DNA from: Cloeon dipterum
Lineage: Eukaryota; Arthropoda; Insecta; Ephemeroptera; Baetidae
DNA length: 64,000 nucleotides
Direction of reading: 5' to 3'
Assembly (NCBI RefSeq): GCF_949628265.1
Contig: NC_088787.1
Span: 35,390,844-35,454,843, forward strand
Shown: positions 28,260 through 42,710 of the stretch, piece after piece
Position numbering within the stretch: position 1 is the stretch's first letter
Layout: each line of letters opens with the position of its first letter
The notes under the pieces: generated by a model
Told to the model about the DNA's origin: nothing
The model's database searches: none
The model's input: the letters and a program-made list of their open reading frames with translations, nothing else
Program-made: the position numbers and the translations under genes

Positions 28260-31200
28260 CCATCAGCGTCCGGTTTTAAAAAGGTCACAATTCTATTAAT
28301 AAACAAGTTTCCATCAGCGTCCGGTTTTACAAAGGTCACAATTCTATTAATAAACAAGTTTCCATGAGCGTCCAAATTTAAAAAGGTCACAATTCTATTA
28401 ATAAACAAGTTTCCATCAGCGTCCAAATTTAAAAAGGTCACAATTCTATTAATAAACAAGTTTCCATCAGCGTCCGGTTTTAAAAAGGACACAATTCTAT
28501 TAATAAACAAGTTTCCATCAGCGTCCAAATTTAAAAAGGTCACAATTCTATTAAAAAACAAGTTTCCATCAGCGTCCGGTTTTAAAAAGGGCACAATTCT
28601 ATTAATAAACAAGTTTCCATCAGCGTCCAAATTTAAAAAGGTCACAATTCTATTAATAAACAAGTTTCCATCAGCGTCCAAATTTAAAAAGGTCACAATT
28701 CTATGAATAAACAAGTTTCCATCAGCGTCCGGTTTTAAAAAGGACACAATTCTATTAATAAACAAGTTTCCATCAGCGTCCGTTTTAAAATGGTCACAAT
28801 TCTATTAATAAACAAGTTTCCATCAGCGTCCAATTTTAAAAAGGTCACAATTCTATTAATAAACAAGTTTCCATCAGCGTCCGTTTTAAAATGGTCACAA
28901 TTCTATTAATAAACAAGTTTCCATCAGCGTCCAAATTTAAAAAGGTCACAATTCTATTAATAAACAAGTTTCCATCAGCGTCCGCGGTTTTAAAAAGGTC
29001 ACAATTCTAATCATAAACAAGTTTCCATCATCGTCCGGTTTTAAAAAGGTCACAATTCTATTAATAAACAAGTTTCCATCAGCGTCCAAATTTAAAAAGT
29101 TCACAATTTTATTATAAAACAAGTTTCCATCAGCGTCCGCGGTTTTAAAAAGGTCACAATTCTAATCATAAACAAGTTTCCATCAGCGTCCGGTTTTAAA
29201 AAGGTCACAATTCTATTAATAAACAAGTTTCCATCAGCGTCCGCGGTTTTAAAAAGGTCACAATTCTTATCATAAACAAGTTTCCATCAGCGTCCGGTTT
29301 TAAAAAGGTCACAATTCTATTAATAAACAAGTTTCCATCAGCGTCCAAATTTAAAAAGGTCACAATTCTATTAATAAACAAGTTTCCATCAGCGTCCGGT
29401 TTTAAAAAGGTCACAATTCTATTAATAAACAAGTTTCCATCAGCGTCCGGTTTTACAAAGGTCACAATTCTATTAATAAACAAGTTTCCATCAGCGTCCG
29501 GTTTTACAAAGGTCACAATTCTATTATTAAACAAGTTTCAATCAGCGTCCAAATTTAAAAAGGTCAGAATTCTATTAATAAACAAGTTTCCTTCAGCGTC
29601 TGGTTTTAAAAAGGTCACAAATCTATTAATAAACAAGTTTCCATCAGCGTCCGGTTTTAAAAAGGTCACAATTCTATTATTAAACAAGTTTCAATCAGCG
29701 TCCAAATTTAAAAAGGTCAGAATTCTATTAATAAACAAGTTTCCTTCAGCGTCTGGTTTTAAAAAGGTCACAAATCTATTAATAAACAATTTTCCTTCAG
29801 CGTCTGGTTTTAAAAAGGTCACAAATCTATTAATAAACAAGTTTCCATCAGCGTCCGGTTTTAAAAAGGTCACAATTCTATTAATAAACAAGTTTCCATC
29901 AGCGTCCAAATTTAAAAAGGTCAGAATTCTATTAATAAACAAGTTTCCTTCAGCGTCTGGTTTTAAAAAGGTCACAAATCTATTAATAAACAAGTTTCCT
30001 TCAGCGTCTGGTTTTAAAAAGGTCACAAATCTATTAATAAACAAGTTTCCATCAGCGTCCGGTTTTAAAAAGGTCACAATTCTATTATTAAACAAGTTTC
30101 AATCAGCGTCCAAATTTAAAAAGGTCAGAATTCTATTAATAAACAAGTTTCCTTCAGCGTCTGGTTTTAAAAAGGTCACAAATCTATTAATAAACAAGTT
30201 TCCATCAGCGTCCGGTTTTAAAAAGGTCACAATTCTATTAATAAACAAGTTTCCATCAGCGTCCGGTTTTACAAAGGTCACAATTCTATTATTAAACAAG
30301 TTTCAATCAGCGTCCAAATTTAAAGAGGTCAGAATTCTATTAATAAACAAGTTTCCTTCAGCGTCTGGTTTTAAAAAGGTCACAAATCTATTAATAAACA
30401 AGTTTCCTTCAGCGTCTGGTTTTAAAAAGGTCACAAATCTATTAATAAACAAGTTTCCATCAGCGTCCGGTTTTAAAAAGGTCACAATTCTATTATTAAA
30501 CAAGTTTCAATCAGCGTCCAAATTTAAAAAGGTCAGAATTCTATTAATAAACAAGTTTCCTTCAGCGTCTGGTTTTAAAAAGGTCACAATTCTATTATTA
30601 AACAAGTTTCAATCAGCGTCCAAATTTAAAAAGGTCAGAATTCTATTAATAAACAAGTTTCCTTCAGCGTCTGGTTTTAAAAAGGTCACAAATCTATTAA
30701 TAAACAAGTTTCCTTCAGCGTCTGGTTTTAAAAAGGTCACAAATCTATTAATAAACAAGTTTCCATCAGCGTCCGGTTTTAAAAAGGTCACAATTCTATT
30801 AATAAACAAGTTTCCATCAGCGTCCGGTTTTACAAAGGTCACAATTCTATTATTAAACAAGTTTCAATCAGCGTCCAAATTTAAAAAGGTCAGAATTCTA
30901 TTAATAAACAAGTTTCCTTCAGCGTCTGGTTTTAAAAAGGTCACAAATCTATTAATAAACAATTTTCCATCAGCGTCCGGTTTTAAAAAGGTCACAATTC
31001 TATTAATAAACAAGTTTCCATCAGCGTCCGGTTTTAAAAAGGTCACAATTCTATTAATAAACAAGTTTCCATCAGCGTCCAAATTTAAAAAGGTCACAAT
31101 TTTATTATAAAACAAGTTTCCATCAGCGTCCGGTTTTAAAAAGGTCACAATTCTATTAATAAACAAGTTTCCTTCAGCGTCCGGTTTTAAAAAGGTCACA

Positions 31201-32450
31201 ATTCTATTAATAAACAAGTTTCCATCAGCGTCCGGTTTTAAAAAGGACACAATTCTATTAATAAACAAGTTTCCATCAGCGTCCGGTTTTAAAAAGGACA
31301 CAATTCTATTAATAAACAAGTTTCCATCAGCGTCCAAATTTAAAAAGGTCACAATTCTATTAATAAACAAGTTTCCATCAGCGTCCAAATTTAAAAAGGT
31401 CACAATTCTATTAATAAACAAGTTTCCATCAGCGTCCAAATTTAAAAAGGTCACAATTTTATTATAAAACAAGTTTCCATCAGCGTCCGGTTTTAAAAAG
31501 GTCACAATTCTATTAATAAACAAGTTTCCATCAGCGTCCGGTTTTAAAAAGGTCACAATTCTATTAATAAACAAGTTTCCATCAGCGTCCAAATTTAAAA
31601 AGGTCACAATTCTATTAATAAACAAGTTTCCATCAGCGTCCAAATTTAAAAAGGTCACAATTTTATTATAAAACAAGTTTCCATCAGCGTCCGGTTTTAA
31701 AAAGGTCACAATTCTATTAATAAACAAGTTTCCATCAGCGTCCGGTTTTAAAAAGGACACAATTCTATTAATAAACAAGTTTCCATCAGCGTCCAAATTT
31801 AAAAAGGTCACAATTCTATTAATAAACAAGTTTCCATCAGCGTCCAAATTTAAAAAGGTCACAATTTTATTATAAAACAAGTTTCCATCAGCGTCCGGTT
31901 TTAAAAAGGTCACAATTCTATTAATAAACAAGTTTCCATCAGCGTCCAAATTTAAAAAGGTCACAATTCTATTAATAAACAAGTTTCCATCAGCGTCCAA
32001 ATTTAAAAAGGTCACAATTTTATTATAAAACAAGTTTCCATCAGCGTCCGGTTTTAAAAAGGTCACAATTCTATTAATAAACAAGTTTCCATCAGCGTCC
32101 GGTTTTAAAAAGGACACAATTCTATTAATAAACAAGTTTCCATCAGCGTCCAAATTTAAAAAGGTCACAATTCTATTAATAAACAAGTTTCCATCAGCGT
32201 CCAAATTTAAAAAGGTCACAATTCTATTAATAAACAAGTTTCCATCAGCGTCCAAATTTAAAAAGGTCACAATTTTATTATAAAACAAGTTTCCATCAGC
32301 GTCCGGTTTTAAAAAGGTCACAATTCTATTAATAAACAAGTTTCCATCAGCGTCCGGTTTTAAAAAGGACACAATTCTATTAATAAACAAGTTTCCATCA
32401 GCGTCCAAATTTAAAAAGGTCACAATTCTATTAATAAACAAGTTTCCATC
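28260..32450 (+). repeat. Segmental duplication inside the satellite, copy 2
   Basis: Second copy of the block at 23100-27500, in the same orientation, with a 204-bp deletion and a few substitutions (for example GGTCAC instead of GGACAC near 31550). The 28.70-kb part of this block is also recognisable near 14.21 kb and 35.43 kb through the CTATGAATAAAC and CGTTTTAAAATGG markers, so the unit has been copied more than twice. Confidence 0.82.
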
Positions 32451-32689
32451 AGCGTCCAAATTTAAAAAGGTCACAATTCTATTAATAAACAAGTTTCCAT
32501 CAGCGTCCAAATTTAAAAAGGTCACAATTTTATTATAAAACAAGTTTCCATCAGCGTCCGGTTTTAAAAAGGTCACAATTCTATTAATAAACAAGTTTCC
32601 ATCAGCGTCCAAATTTAAAAAGGTCACAATTCTATTAAAAAACAAGTTTCCATCAGCGTCCGGTTTTAAAAAGGACACAATTCTATTAA

Positions 32690-33600
32690 TAAACAAGTTT
32701 CCAACAGCGTCCAAATTTAAAAAGGTCACAATTCTATTAATAAACAAGTTTCCTTCAGCGTCTGGTTTTATAAAGGTCACAAATCTATTAATAAACTAGT
32801 TTCCATCAGCGTCCGGTTTTAAAAAGGTCACAATTCTATTAATAAACAAGTTTCCATCAGCGTCCGGTTTTAAAAAGGTCACAATTCTATTAATAAACAA
32901 GTTTCCATCAGCGTCCGGTTTTAAAAAGGTCACAATTCTATAATAAACAAGTTTCCATCAGCGTCCGGTTTTAAAAAGGACACAATTCTATTAATAAACA
33001 AGTTTCCATCAGCGTCCAAATTTAAAAAGGTCACAATTCTATTAATAAACAAGTTTCCATCAGCGTCTGGTTTTAAAAAGGTCACAATTCTATTAATAAA
33101 CAAGTTTCCATCAGCGTCCGGTTTTAAAAAGGTCACAATTTTAAAAATAAACAAGTTTCCATCAGCGTCCAAATTTAAAAAGGTCACAATTCTATTAAAA
33201 AACAAGTTTCCATCAGCGTCCGGTTTGAAAAAGGTCACAATTTTAAAAATAAACAAGTTTCCATCAGCGTCTGGTTTTAAAAAGGTCACAATTCTATTAA
33301 TAAACAAGTTTCCATCAGCGTCTGGTTTTAAAAAGGTCACAATTCTATTAATAAACAAGTTTCCATCAGCGTCCGGTTTGAAAAAGGTCAAAATTCTAAT
33401 AATAAACAAGTTTCCATCAACGTCCAAATTTAAAAAGGTCACAATTCTATTAATATACAAGTTTCCATCAGCGTCCGGTTTTAAAAAGGTCACAATTCTA
33501 TTAATAAACAAGTTTCCATCAGCGTCCAAATTTAAAAAGGTCACAATTTTAAAAATAAACAAGTTTCAATCAGCGTCCGGTTTTCAAAAGGTCACAATTC
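32690..33600 (+). repeat. 0.9-kb satellite block duplicated at 41800-42710
   Basis: A string of rare variants has identical partners exactly 9109 bp to the right, at about 41807, 41874, 41904 and 42049. They are TTTCCAACAGCG (32698), TTTTATAAAGG (32765), AAACTAGTTTCC (32795) and the 50-bp monomer with CTATAATAAAC (32940). The first four recur a third time about 1785 bp away, at 34484-34724. Reading from 32930 to 33562 the two copies appear identical when translated. Confidence 0.85.
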
Positions 33601-36600
33601 TATTAATAAACAAGTTTCCATCAGCGTCCAAATTTAAAAAGGTCACAATTCTATTAATATACAAGTTTCCATCAGCGTCCGGTTTTAAAAAGGTCACAAT
33701 TCTATTAATAAACAAGTTTCCATCAGCGTCCGGTTTTAAAAAGGTCACAATTCTATTAATAAACAAGTTTCCATCAGCGTCCGGTTTTAAAAAGGTCACA
33801 ATTCTATTAATAAACAAGTTTCCATCAGCGTCCGGTTTTAAAAAGGTCACAATTCTATTAATATACAAGTTTCCATCAGCGTCCGGTTTTAAAAAGGTCA
33901 CAATTCTATTAATAAACAAGTTTCCATCAGCGTCTGGTTTTAAAAAGGTCACAATTCTATTAATAAACAAGTTTCCATCAGCGTCCGGTTTGAAAAAGGT
34001 CAAAATTCTAATAATAAACAAGTTTCCATCAACGTCCAAATTTAAAAAGGTCACAATTCTATTAATATACAAGTTTCCATCAGCGTCCGGTTTTAAAAAG
34101 GTCACAATTCTATTAATAAACAAGTTTCCATCAGCGTCCAAATTTAAAAAGGTCACAATTCTATTAATATACAAGTTTCCATCAGCGTCCGGTTTTAAAA
34201 AGGTCACAATTCTATTAATAAACAAGTTTCCATCAGAGTCCGGTTTTCAAAAGGTCACAATTCTATTAATAAACAAGTTTCCATCAGCGTCCAAATTTAA
34301 AAAGGTCACAATTTTAAAAATAAACAAGTTTCCTTCAGCGTCCGGTTTTAAAAAGGTCACAATTCTATTAATAAACAAGTTTCCATCAGCGTCCAAATTT
34401 AAAAAGGTCACAATTCTATTAAAAAACAAGTTTCCATCAGCGTCCGGTTTTAAAAAGGACACAATTCTATTAATAAACAAGTTTCCAACAGCGTCCAAAT
34501 TTAAAAAGGTCACAATTCTATTAATAAACAAGTTTCCTTCAGCGTCTGGTTTTATAAAGGTCACAAATCTATTAATAAACTAGTTTCCATCAGCGTCCGG
34601 TTTTAAAAAGGTCACAATTCTATTAATAAACAAGTTTCCATCAGCGTCCGGTTTTAAAAAGGTCACAATTCTATTAATAAACAAGTTTCCATCAGCGTCC
34701 GGTTTTAAAAAGGTCACAATTCTATAATAAACAAGTTTCCATCAGCGTCCGGTTTTAAAAAGGACACAATTCTATTAATAAACAAGTTTCCATCAGCGTC
34801 CAAATTTAAAAAGGTCACAATTCTATTAATAAACAAGTTTCCATCAGCGTCTGGTTTTAAAAAGGTCACAATTCTATTAATAAACAAGTTTCCATCAGCG
34901 TCCAAATTTAAAAAGGTCACAATTCTATTAATAAACAAGTTACCATCAGCGTCCGGTTTTAAAAAGGTCACAATTCTATTAATAAACAAGTTTCCATCAG
35001 CGTCCGGTTTTAAAAAGGTCACAATTCTATTAATAAACAAGTTTCCATCAGCGTCCGGTTTTACAAAGGTCACAATTCTATTAATAAACAAGTTTCCATG
35101 AGCGTCCAAATTTAAAAAGGTCACAATTCTATTAATAAACAAGTTTCCATCAGCGTCCAAATTTAAAAAGGTCACAATTCTATTAATAAACAAGTTTCCA
35201 TCAGCGTCCGGTTTTAAAAAGGACACAATTCTATTAATAAACAAGTTTCCATCAGCGTCCAAATTTAAAAAGGTCACAATTCTATTAAAAAACAAGTTTC
35301 CATCAGCGTCCGGTTTTAAAAAGGGCACAATTCTATTAATAAACAAGTTTCCATCAGCGTCCAAATTTAAAAAGGTCACAATTCTATTAATAAACAAGTT
35401 TCCATCAGCGTCCAAATTTAAAAAGGTCACAATTCTATGAATAAACAAGTTTCCATCAGCGTCCGGTTTTAAAAAGGACACAATTCTATTAATAAACAAG
35501 TTTCCATCAGCGTCCGTTTTAAAATGGTCACAATTCTATTAATAAACAAGTTTCCATCAGCGTCCAAATTTAAAAAGGTCACAATTCTATTAATAAACAA
35601 GTTTCCATCAGCGTCCGTTTTAAAATGGTCACAATTCTATTAATAAACAAGTTTCCATCAGCGTCCAAATTTAAAAAGGTCACAATTCTATTAATAAACA
35701 AGTTTCCATCAGCGTCCGCGGTTTTAAAAAGGTCACAATTCTAATCATAAACAAGTTTCCATCATCGTCCGGTTTTAAAAAGGTCACAATTCTATTAATA
35801 AACAAGTTTCCATCAGCGTCCAAATTTAAAAAGTTCACAATTTTATTATAAAACAAGTTTCCATCAGCGTCCGCGGTTTTAAAAAGGTCACAATTCTATT
35901 AATAAACAAGTTTCCATCAGCGTCCGGTTTTAAAAAGGTCACAATTCTATTAATAAACAAGTTTCCATCAGCGTCCGGTTTTAAAAAGGTCACAATTCTA
36001 TTAATAAACAAGTTTCCATCAGCGTCCGGTTTTACAAAGGTCACAATTCTATTATTAAACAAGTTTCAATCAGCGTCCAAATTTAAAAAGGTCAGAATTC
36101 TATTAATAAACAAGTTTCCTTCAGCGTCTGGTTTTAAAAAGGTCACAAATCTATTAATAAACAATTTTCCATCAGCGTCCGGTTTTAAAAAGGTCACAAT
36201 TCTATTAATAAACAAGTTTCCATTAGCGTCCGGTTTTAAAAAGGTCACAATTCTATTAATAAACAAGTTTCCATCAGCGTCCGGTTTTACAAAGGTCACA
36301 ATTCTATTATTAAACAAGTTTCAATCAGCGTCCAAATTTAAAAAGGTCAGAATTCTATTAATAAACAAGTTTCCTTCAGCGTCTGGTTTTGAAAAAGGTC
36401 ACAAATCTATTAATAAACAATTTTCCATCAGCGTCCGGTTTTAAAAAGGTCAAAATTCTATTAATAAACAAGTTTCCATCAGCGTCCGGTTTTAAAAAGG
36501 TCACAATTCTAATCATAAACAAGTTTCCATCAGCGTCCGGTTTTAAAAAGGTCACAATTCTATTAATAAACAAGTTTCCATCAGCGTCCGCGGTTTTAAA

Positions 36601-39459
36601 AAGGTCACAATTCTTATCATAAACAAGTTTCCATCAGCGTCCGGTTTTAAAAAGGTCACAATTCTATTAATAAACAAGTTTCCATCAGCGTCCGCGGTTT
36701 TAAAAAGGTCACAATTCTTATCATAAACAAGTTTCCATCAGCGTCCGGTTTTAAAAAGGTCACAATTCTATTAATAAACAAGTTTCCATCAGCGTCCGCG
36801 GTTTTAAAAAGGTCACAATTCTATTAATAAACAAGTTTCCATCAGCGTCCGCGGTTTTAAAAAGGTCACAATTCTTATCATAAACAAGTTTCCATCAGCG
36901 TCCGGTTTTAAAAAGGTCACAATTCTATTAATAAACAAGTTTCCATCAGCGTCCGGTTTTACAAAGGTCACAATTCTATTATTAAACAAGTTTCAATCAG
37001 CGTCCAAATTTAAAAAGGTCAGAATTCTATTAATAAACAAGTTTCCTTCAGCGTCTGGTTTTAAAAAGGTCACAAATCTATTAATAAACAAGTTTCCATC
37101 AGCGTCCGGTTTTAAAAAGGTCACAATTCTATTAATAAACAAGTTTCCATCAGCGTCCGCGGTTTTAAAAAGGTCACAATTCTAATAATAAACAAGTTTC
37201 CATCAGCGTCCGGTTTTAAAAAGGTCACAATTCTATTAATAAACAAGTTTCCATCAGCGTCCGCGGTTTTAAAAAGGTCACAATTCTATTAATAAACAAG
37301 TTTCCATCAGCGTCCGCGGTTTTAAAAAGGTCACAATTCTTATCATAAACAAGTTTCCATCAGCGTCCGGTTTTAAAAAGGTCACAATTCTATTAATAAA
37401 CAAGTTTCCATCAGCGTCCAAATTTAAAAAGGTCACAATTCTATTAATAAACAAGTTTCCATCAGCGTCCGGTTTTAAAAAGGTCACAATTCTATTAATA
37501 AACAAGTTTCCTTCAGCGTCTGGTTTTAAAAAGGTCACAAATCTATTAATAAACAAGTTTCCATCAGCGTCCGGTTTTAAAAAGGTCACAATTCTATTAA
37601 TAAACAAGTTTCCATCAGCGTCCGGTTTTAAAAAGGTCACAATTCTATTAATAAACAAGTTTCCATCAGCGTCCGGTTTTAAAAAGGTCACAATTCTATT
37701 AATAAACAAGTTTCCTTCAGCGTCTGGTTTTAAAAAGGTCACAAATCTATTAATAAACAAGTTTCCATCAGCGTCCGGTTTTAAAAAGGTCACAATTCTA
37801 TTAATAAACAAGTTTCCATCAGCGTCCGGTTTTAAAAAGGTCACAATTCTATTAATAAACAAGTTTCCATCAGCGTCCGGTTTTAAAAAGGTCACAATTC
37901 TATTAATAAACAAGTTTCCTTCAGCGTCTGGTTTTAAAAAGGTCACAAATCTATTAATAAACAATTTTCCATCAGCGTCCGGTTTTAAAAAGGTCACAAT
38001 TCTATTAATAAACAAGTTTCCATTAGCGTCCGGTTTTAAAAAGGTCACAATTCTATTAATAAACAAGTTTCCATCAGCGTCCGGTTTTACAAAGGTCACA
38101 ATTCTATTATTAAACAAGTTTCAATCAGCGTCCAAATTTAAAAAGGTCAGAATTCTATTAATAAACAAGTTTCCTTCAGCGTCTGGTTTTGAAAAAGGTC
38201 ACAAATCTATTAATAAACAATTTTCCATCAGCGTCCGGTTTTAAAAAGGTCACAATTCTATTAATAAACAAGTTTCCATCAGCGTCCGGTTTTAAAAAGG
38301 TCACAATTCTATTAATAAACAAGTTTCCATCAGCGTCCGGTTTTAAAAAGGTCACAATTCTATTAATAAACAAGTTTCCATCAGCGTCCGGTTTTAAAAA
38401 GGTCACAATTCTATTAATAAACAAGTTTCCATCAGCGTCCAAATTTAAAAAGGTCACAATTCTATTAATAAACAAGTTTCCATCAGCGTCCAAATTTAAA
38501 AAGGTCACAATTCTATTAATAAACAAGTTTCCATCAGCGTCCGGTTTTAAAAAGGTCACAATTCTATTAATAAACAAGTTTCCATCAGCGTCCGGTTTTA
38601 CAAAGGTCACAATTCTATTATTAAACAAGTTTCAATCAGCGTCCAAATTTAAAAAGGTCAGAATTCTATTAATAAACAAGTTTCCTTCAGCGTCTGGTTT
38701 TAAAAAGGTCACAAATCTATTAATAAACAAGTTTCCATCAGCGTCCGGTTTTAAAAAGGTCACAATTCTATTAATAAACAAGTTTCCATCAGCGTCCGGT
38801 TTTAAAAAGGTCACAATTCTATTAATAAACAAGTTTCCATCAGCGTCCGGTTTTAAAAAGGTCACAATTCTATTAATAAACAAAAGTTTCCACCAGCGTC
38901 CGGTTTTAAAAAGGTCACAATTCTATTAATAAACAAGTTTCCATCAGCGTCCGGTTTTACAAAGGTCACAATTCTATTATTAAACAAGTTTCAATCAGCG
39001 TCCAAATTTAAAAAGGTCAGAATTCTATTAATAAACAAGTTTCCTTCAGCGTCTGGTTTTGAAAAAGGTCACAAATCTATTAATAAACAATTTTCCATCA
39101 GCGTCCGGTTTTAAAAAGGTCACAATTCTATTAATAAACAAGTTTCCATCAGCGTCCGGTTTTAAAAAGGTCACAATTCTATTAATAAACAAGTTTCCAT
39201 CAGCGTCCGGTTTTAAAAAGGTCACAATTCTATTAATAAACAAGTTTCCATCAGCGTCCGGTTTTAAAAAGGTCACAATTCTATTAATAAACAAGTTTCC
39301 ATCAGCGTCCAAATTTAAAAAGGTCACAATTCTATTAATAAACAAGTTTCCATCAGCGTCCGGTTTTAAAAAGGTCACAATTCTATTAATAAACAAGTTT
39401 CCATCAGCGTCCGGTTTTAAAAAGGTCACAATTCTATTAATAAACAAGTTTCCATCAGC

Positions 39460-39780
39460 GTCCGGTTTTAAAAAGGTCACAATTCTATTAATAAACAAGT
39501 TTCCATCAGCGTCCGCGGTTTTAAAAAGGTCACAATTCTATTAATAAACAAGTTTCCATCAGCGTCCGCGGTTTTAAAAAGGTCACAATTCTATTAATAA
39601 ACAAGTTTCCATCAGCGTCCGCGGTTTTAAAAAGGTCACAATTCTATTAATAAACAAGTTTCCATCAGCGTCCGCGGTTTTAAAAAGGTCACAATTCTAT
39701 TAATAAACAAGTTTCCATCAGCGTCCGCGGTTTTACAAAGGTCACAATTCTATTATTAAACAAGTTTCAATCAGCGTCCA
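39460..39780 (+). repeat. Run of 53-bp satellite monomers carrying CCGCGG
   Basis: CCGCGG occurs at 39513, 39566, 39619, 39672 and 39725, exactly 53 bp apart. Each monomer has an extra CG between GTCCG and GTTTT, creating a SacII site. Elsewhere the 53-bp type is scattered singly (from about 9893 to 39829), so this is a local homogenisation of a length variant. Confidence 0.9.
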
Positions 39781-41799
39781 AATTTAAAAAGGTCAGAATT
39801 CTATTAATAAACAAGTTTCCATCAGCGTCCGCGGTTTTAAAAAGGTCACAATTCTAATCATAAACAAGTTTCCATCAGCGTCCGGTTTTAAAAAGGTCAC
39901 AATTCTATTAATAAACAAGTTTCCATCAGCGTCCGGTTTTAAAAAGGTCACAATTCTATTAATAAACAAGTTTCCATCAGCGTCCGGTTTTAAAAAGGTC
40001 ACAATTCTATTAATAAACAAGTTTCCATCAGCGTCCGGTTTTAAAAAGGTCACAATTCTATTAATAAACAAGTTTCCATCAGCGTCCGGTTTTACAAAGG
40101 TCACAATTCTATTATTAAACAAGTTTCAATCAGCGTCCAAATTTAAAAAGGTCAGAATTCTATTAATAAACAAGTTTCCTTCAGCGTCTGGTTTTAAAAA
40201 GGTCACAAATCTATTAATAAACAAGTTTCCTTCAGCGTCTGGTTTTAAAAAGGTCACAAATCTATTAATAAACAAGTTTCCATCAGCGTCCGGTTTTAAA
40301 AAGGTCACAATTCTATTATTAAACAAGTTTCAATCAGCGTCCAAATTTAAAAAGGTCAGAATTCTATTAATAAACAAGTTTCCTTCAGCGTCTGGTTTTA
40401 AAAAGGTCACAATTCTATTATTAAACAAGTTTCAATCAGCGTCCAAATTTAAAAAGGTCAGAATTCTATTAATAAACAAGTTTCCTTCAGCGTCTGGTTT
40501 TAAAAAGGTCACAAATCTATTAATAAACAAGTTTCCTTCAGCGTCTGGTTTTAAAAAGGTCACAATTCTATTAATAAACAAGTTTCCATCAGCGTCCGGT
40601 TTTAAAAAGGTCACAATTCTATTAATAAACAAGTTTCCATCAGCGTCCGGTTTTACAAAGGTCACAATTCTATTATTAAACAAGTTTCAATCAGCGTCCA
40701 AATTTAAAAAGGTCAGAATTCTATTAATAAACAAGTTTCCTTCAGCGTCTGGTTTTAAAAAGGTCACAAATCTATTAATAAACAAGTTTCCATCAGCGTC
40801 CGGTTTTAAAAAGGTCACAATTCTATTAATAAACAAGTTTCCATCAGCGTCCGGTTTTAAAAAGGTCACAATTCTATTATTAAACAAGTTTCAATCAGCG
40901 TCCAAATTTAAAAAGGTCAGAATTCTATTAATAAACAAGTTTCCTTCAGCGTCTGGTTTTAAAAAGGTCACAAATCTATTAATAAACAATTTTCCTTCAG
41001 CGTCTGGTTTTAAAAAGGTCACAAATCTATTAATAAACAAGTTTCCATCAGCGTCCGGTTTTAAAAAGGTCACAATTCTATTAATAAACAAGTTTCCATC
41101 AGCGTCCGGTTTTAAAAAGGTCACAATTCTATTATTAAACAAGTTTCAATCAGCGTCCAAATTTAAAAAGGTCAGAATTCTATTAATAAACAAGTTTCCT
41201 TCAGCGTCTGGTTTTAAAAAGGTCACAAATCTATTAATAAACAAGTTTCCTTCAGCGTCTGGTTTTAAAAAGGTCACAAATCTATTAATAAACAAGTTTC
41301 CATCAGCGTCCGGTTTTAAAAAGGTCACAATTCTATTAATAAACAAGTTTCCATCAGCGTCCGGTTTTACAAAGGTCACAATTCTATTAATAAACAAGTT
41401 TCCATCAGCGTCCAAATTTAAAAAGGTCACAATTCTATTAATAAACAAGTTTCCTTCAGCGTCTGGTTTTAAAAAGGACACAAATCTATTAATAAACAAT
41501 TTTCCATCAGCGTCCGGTTTTAAAAAGGTCACAATTCTATTAATAAACAAGTTTCCATCAGTGTCCGGTTTTAAAAAGGTCACAATTCTATTAATAAACA
41601 AGTTTCCATCAGCGTCCAAATTTAAAAAGGTCACAATTTTATTATAAAACAAGTTTCCATCAGCGTCCGGTTTTAAAAAGGTCACAATTCTATTAATAAA
41701 CAAGTTTCCTTCAGCGTCCGGTTTTAAAAAGGTCACAATTCTATTAATAAACAAGTTTCCATCAGCGTCCGGTTTTAAAAAGGACACAATTCTATTAAT

Positions 41800-42710
41800 A
41801 AACAAGTTTCCAACAGCGTCCAAATTTAAAAAGGTCACAATTCTATTAATAAACAAGTTTCCTTCAGCGTCTGGTTTTATAAAGGTCACAAATCTATTAA
41901 TAAACTAGTTTCCATCAGCGTCCGGTTTTAAAAAGGTCACAATTCTATTAATAAACAAGTTTCCATCAGCGTCCGGTTTTAAAAAGGTCACAATTCTATT
42001 AATAAACAAGTTTCCATCAGCGTCCGGTTTTAAAAAGGTCACAATTCTATAATAAACAAGTTTCCATCAGCGTCCGGTTTTAAAAAGGACACAATTCTAT
42101 TAATAAACAAGTTTCCATCAGCGTCCAAATTTAAAAAGGTCACAATTCTATTAATAAACAAGTTTCCATCAGCGTCTGGTTTTAAAAAGGTCACAATTCT
42201 ATTAATAAACAAGTTTCCATCAGCGTCCGGTTTTAAAAAGGTCACAATTTTAAAAATAAACAAGTTTCCATCAGCGTCCAAATTTAAAAAGGTCACAATT
42301 CTATTAAAAAACAAGTTTCCATCAGCGTCCGGTTTGAAAAAGGTCACAATTTTAAAAATAAACAAGTTTCCATCAGCGTCTGGTTTTAAAAAGGTCACAA
42401 TTCTATTAATAAACAAGTTTCCATCAGCGTCTGGTTTTAAAAAGGTCACAATTCTATTAATAAACAAGTTTCCATCAGCGTCCGGTTTGAAAAAGGTCAA
42501 AATTCTAATAATAAACAAGTTTCCATCAACGTCCAAATTTAAAAAGGTCACAATTCTATTAATATACAAGTTTCCATCAGCGTCCGGTTTTAAAAAGGTC
42601 ACAATTCTATTAATAAACAAGTTTCCATCAGCGTCCAAATTTAAAAAGGTCACAATTTTAAAAATAAACAAGTTTCAATCAGCGTCCGGTTTTCAAAAGG
42701 TCACAATTCT
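41800..42710 (+). repeat. 0.9-kb satellite block, second copy
   Basis: Partner of 32690-33600 at a fixed offset of 9109 bp. It contains the same ordered set of rare monomer variants, including the 50-bp CTATAATAAAC monomer near 42049 and the GTCAAAATTCTAATAAT monomer near 42500. Confidence 0.85.
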
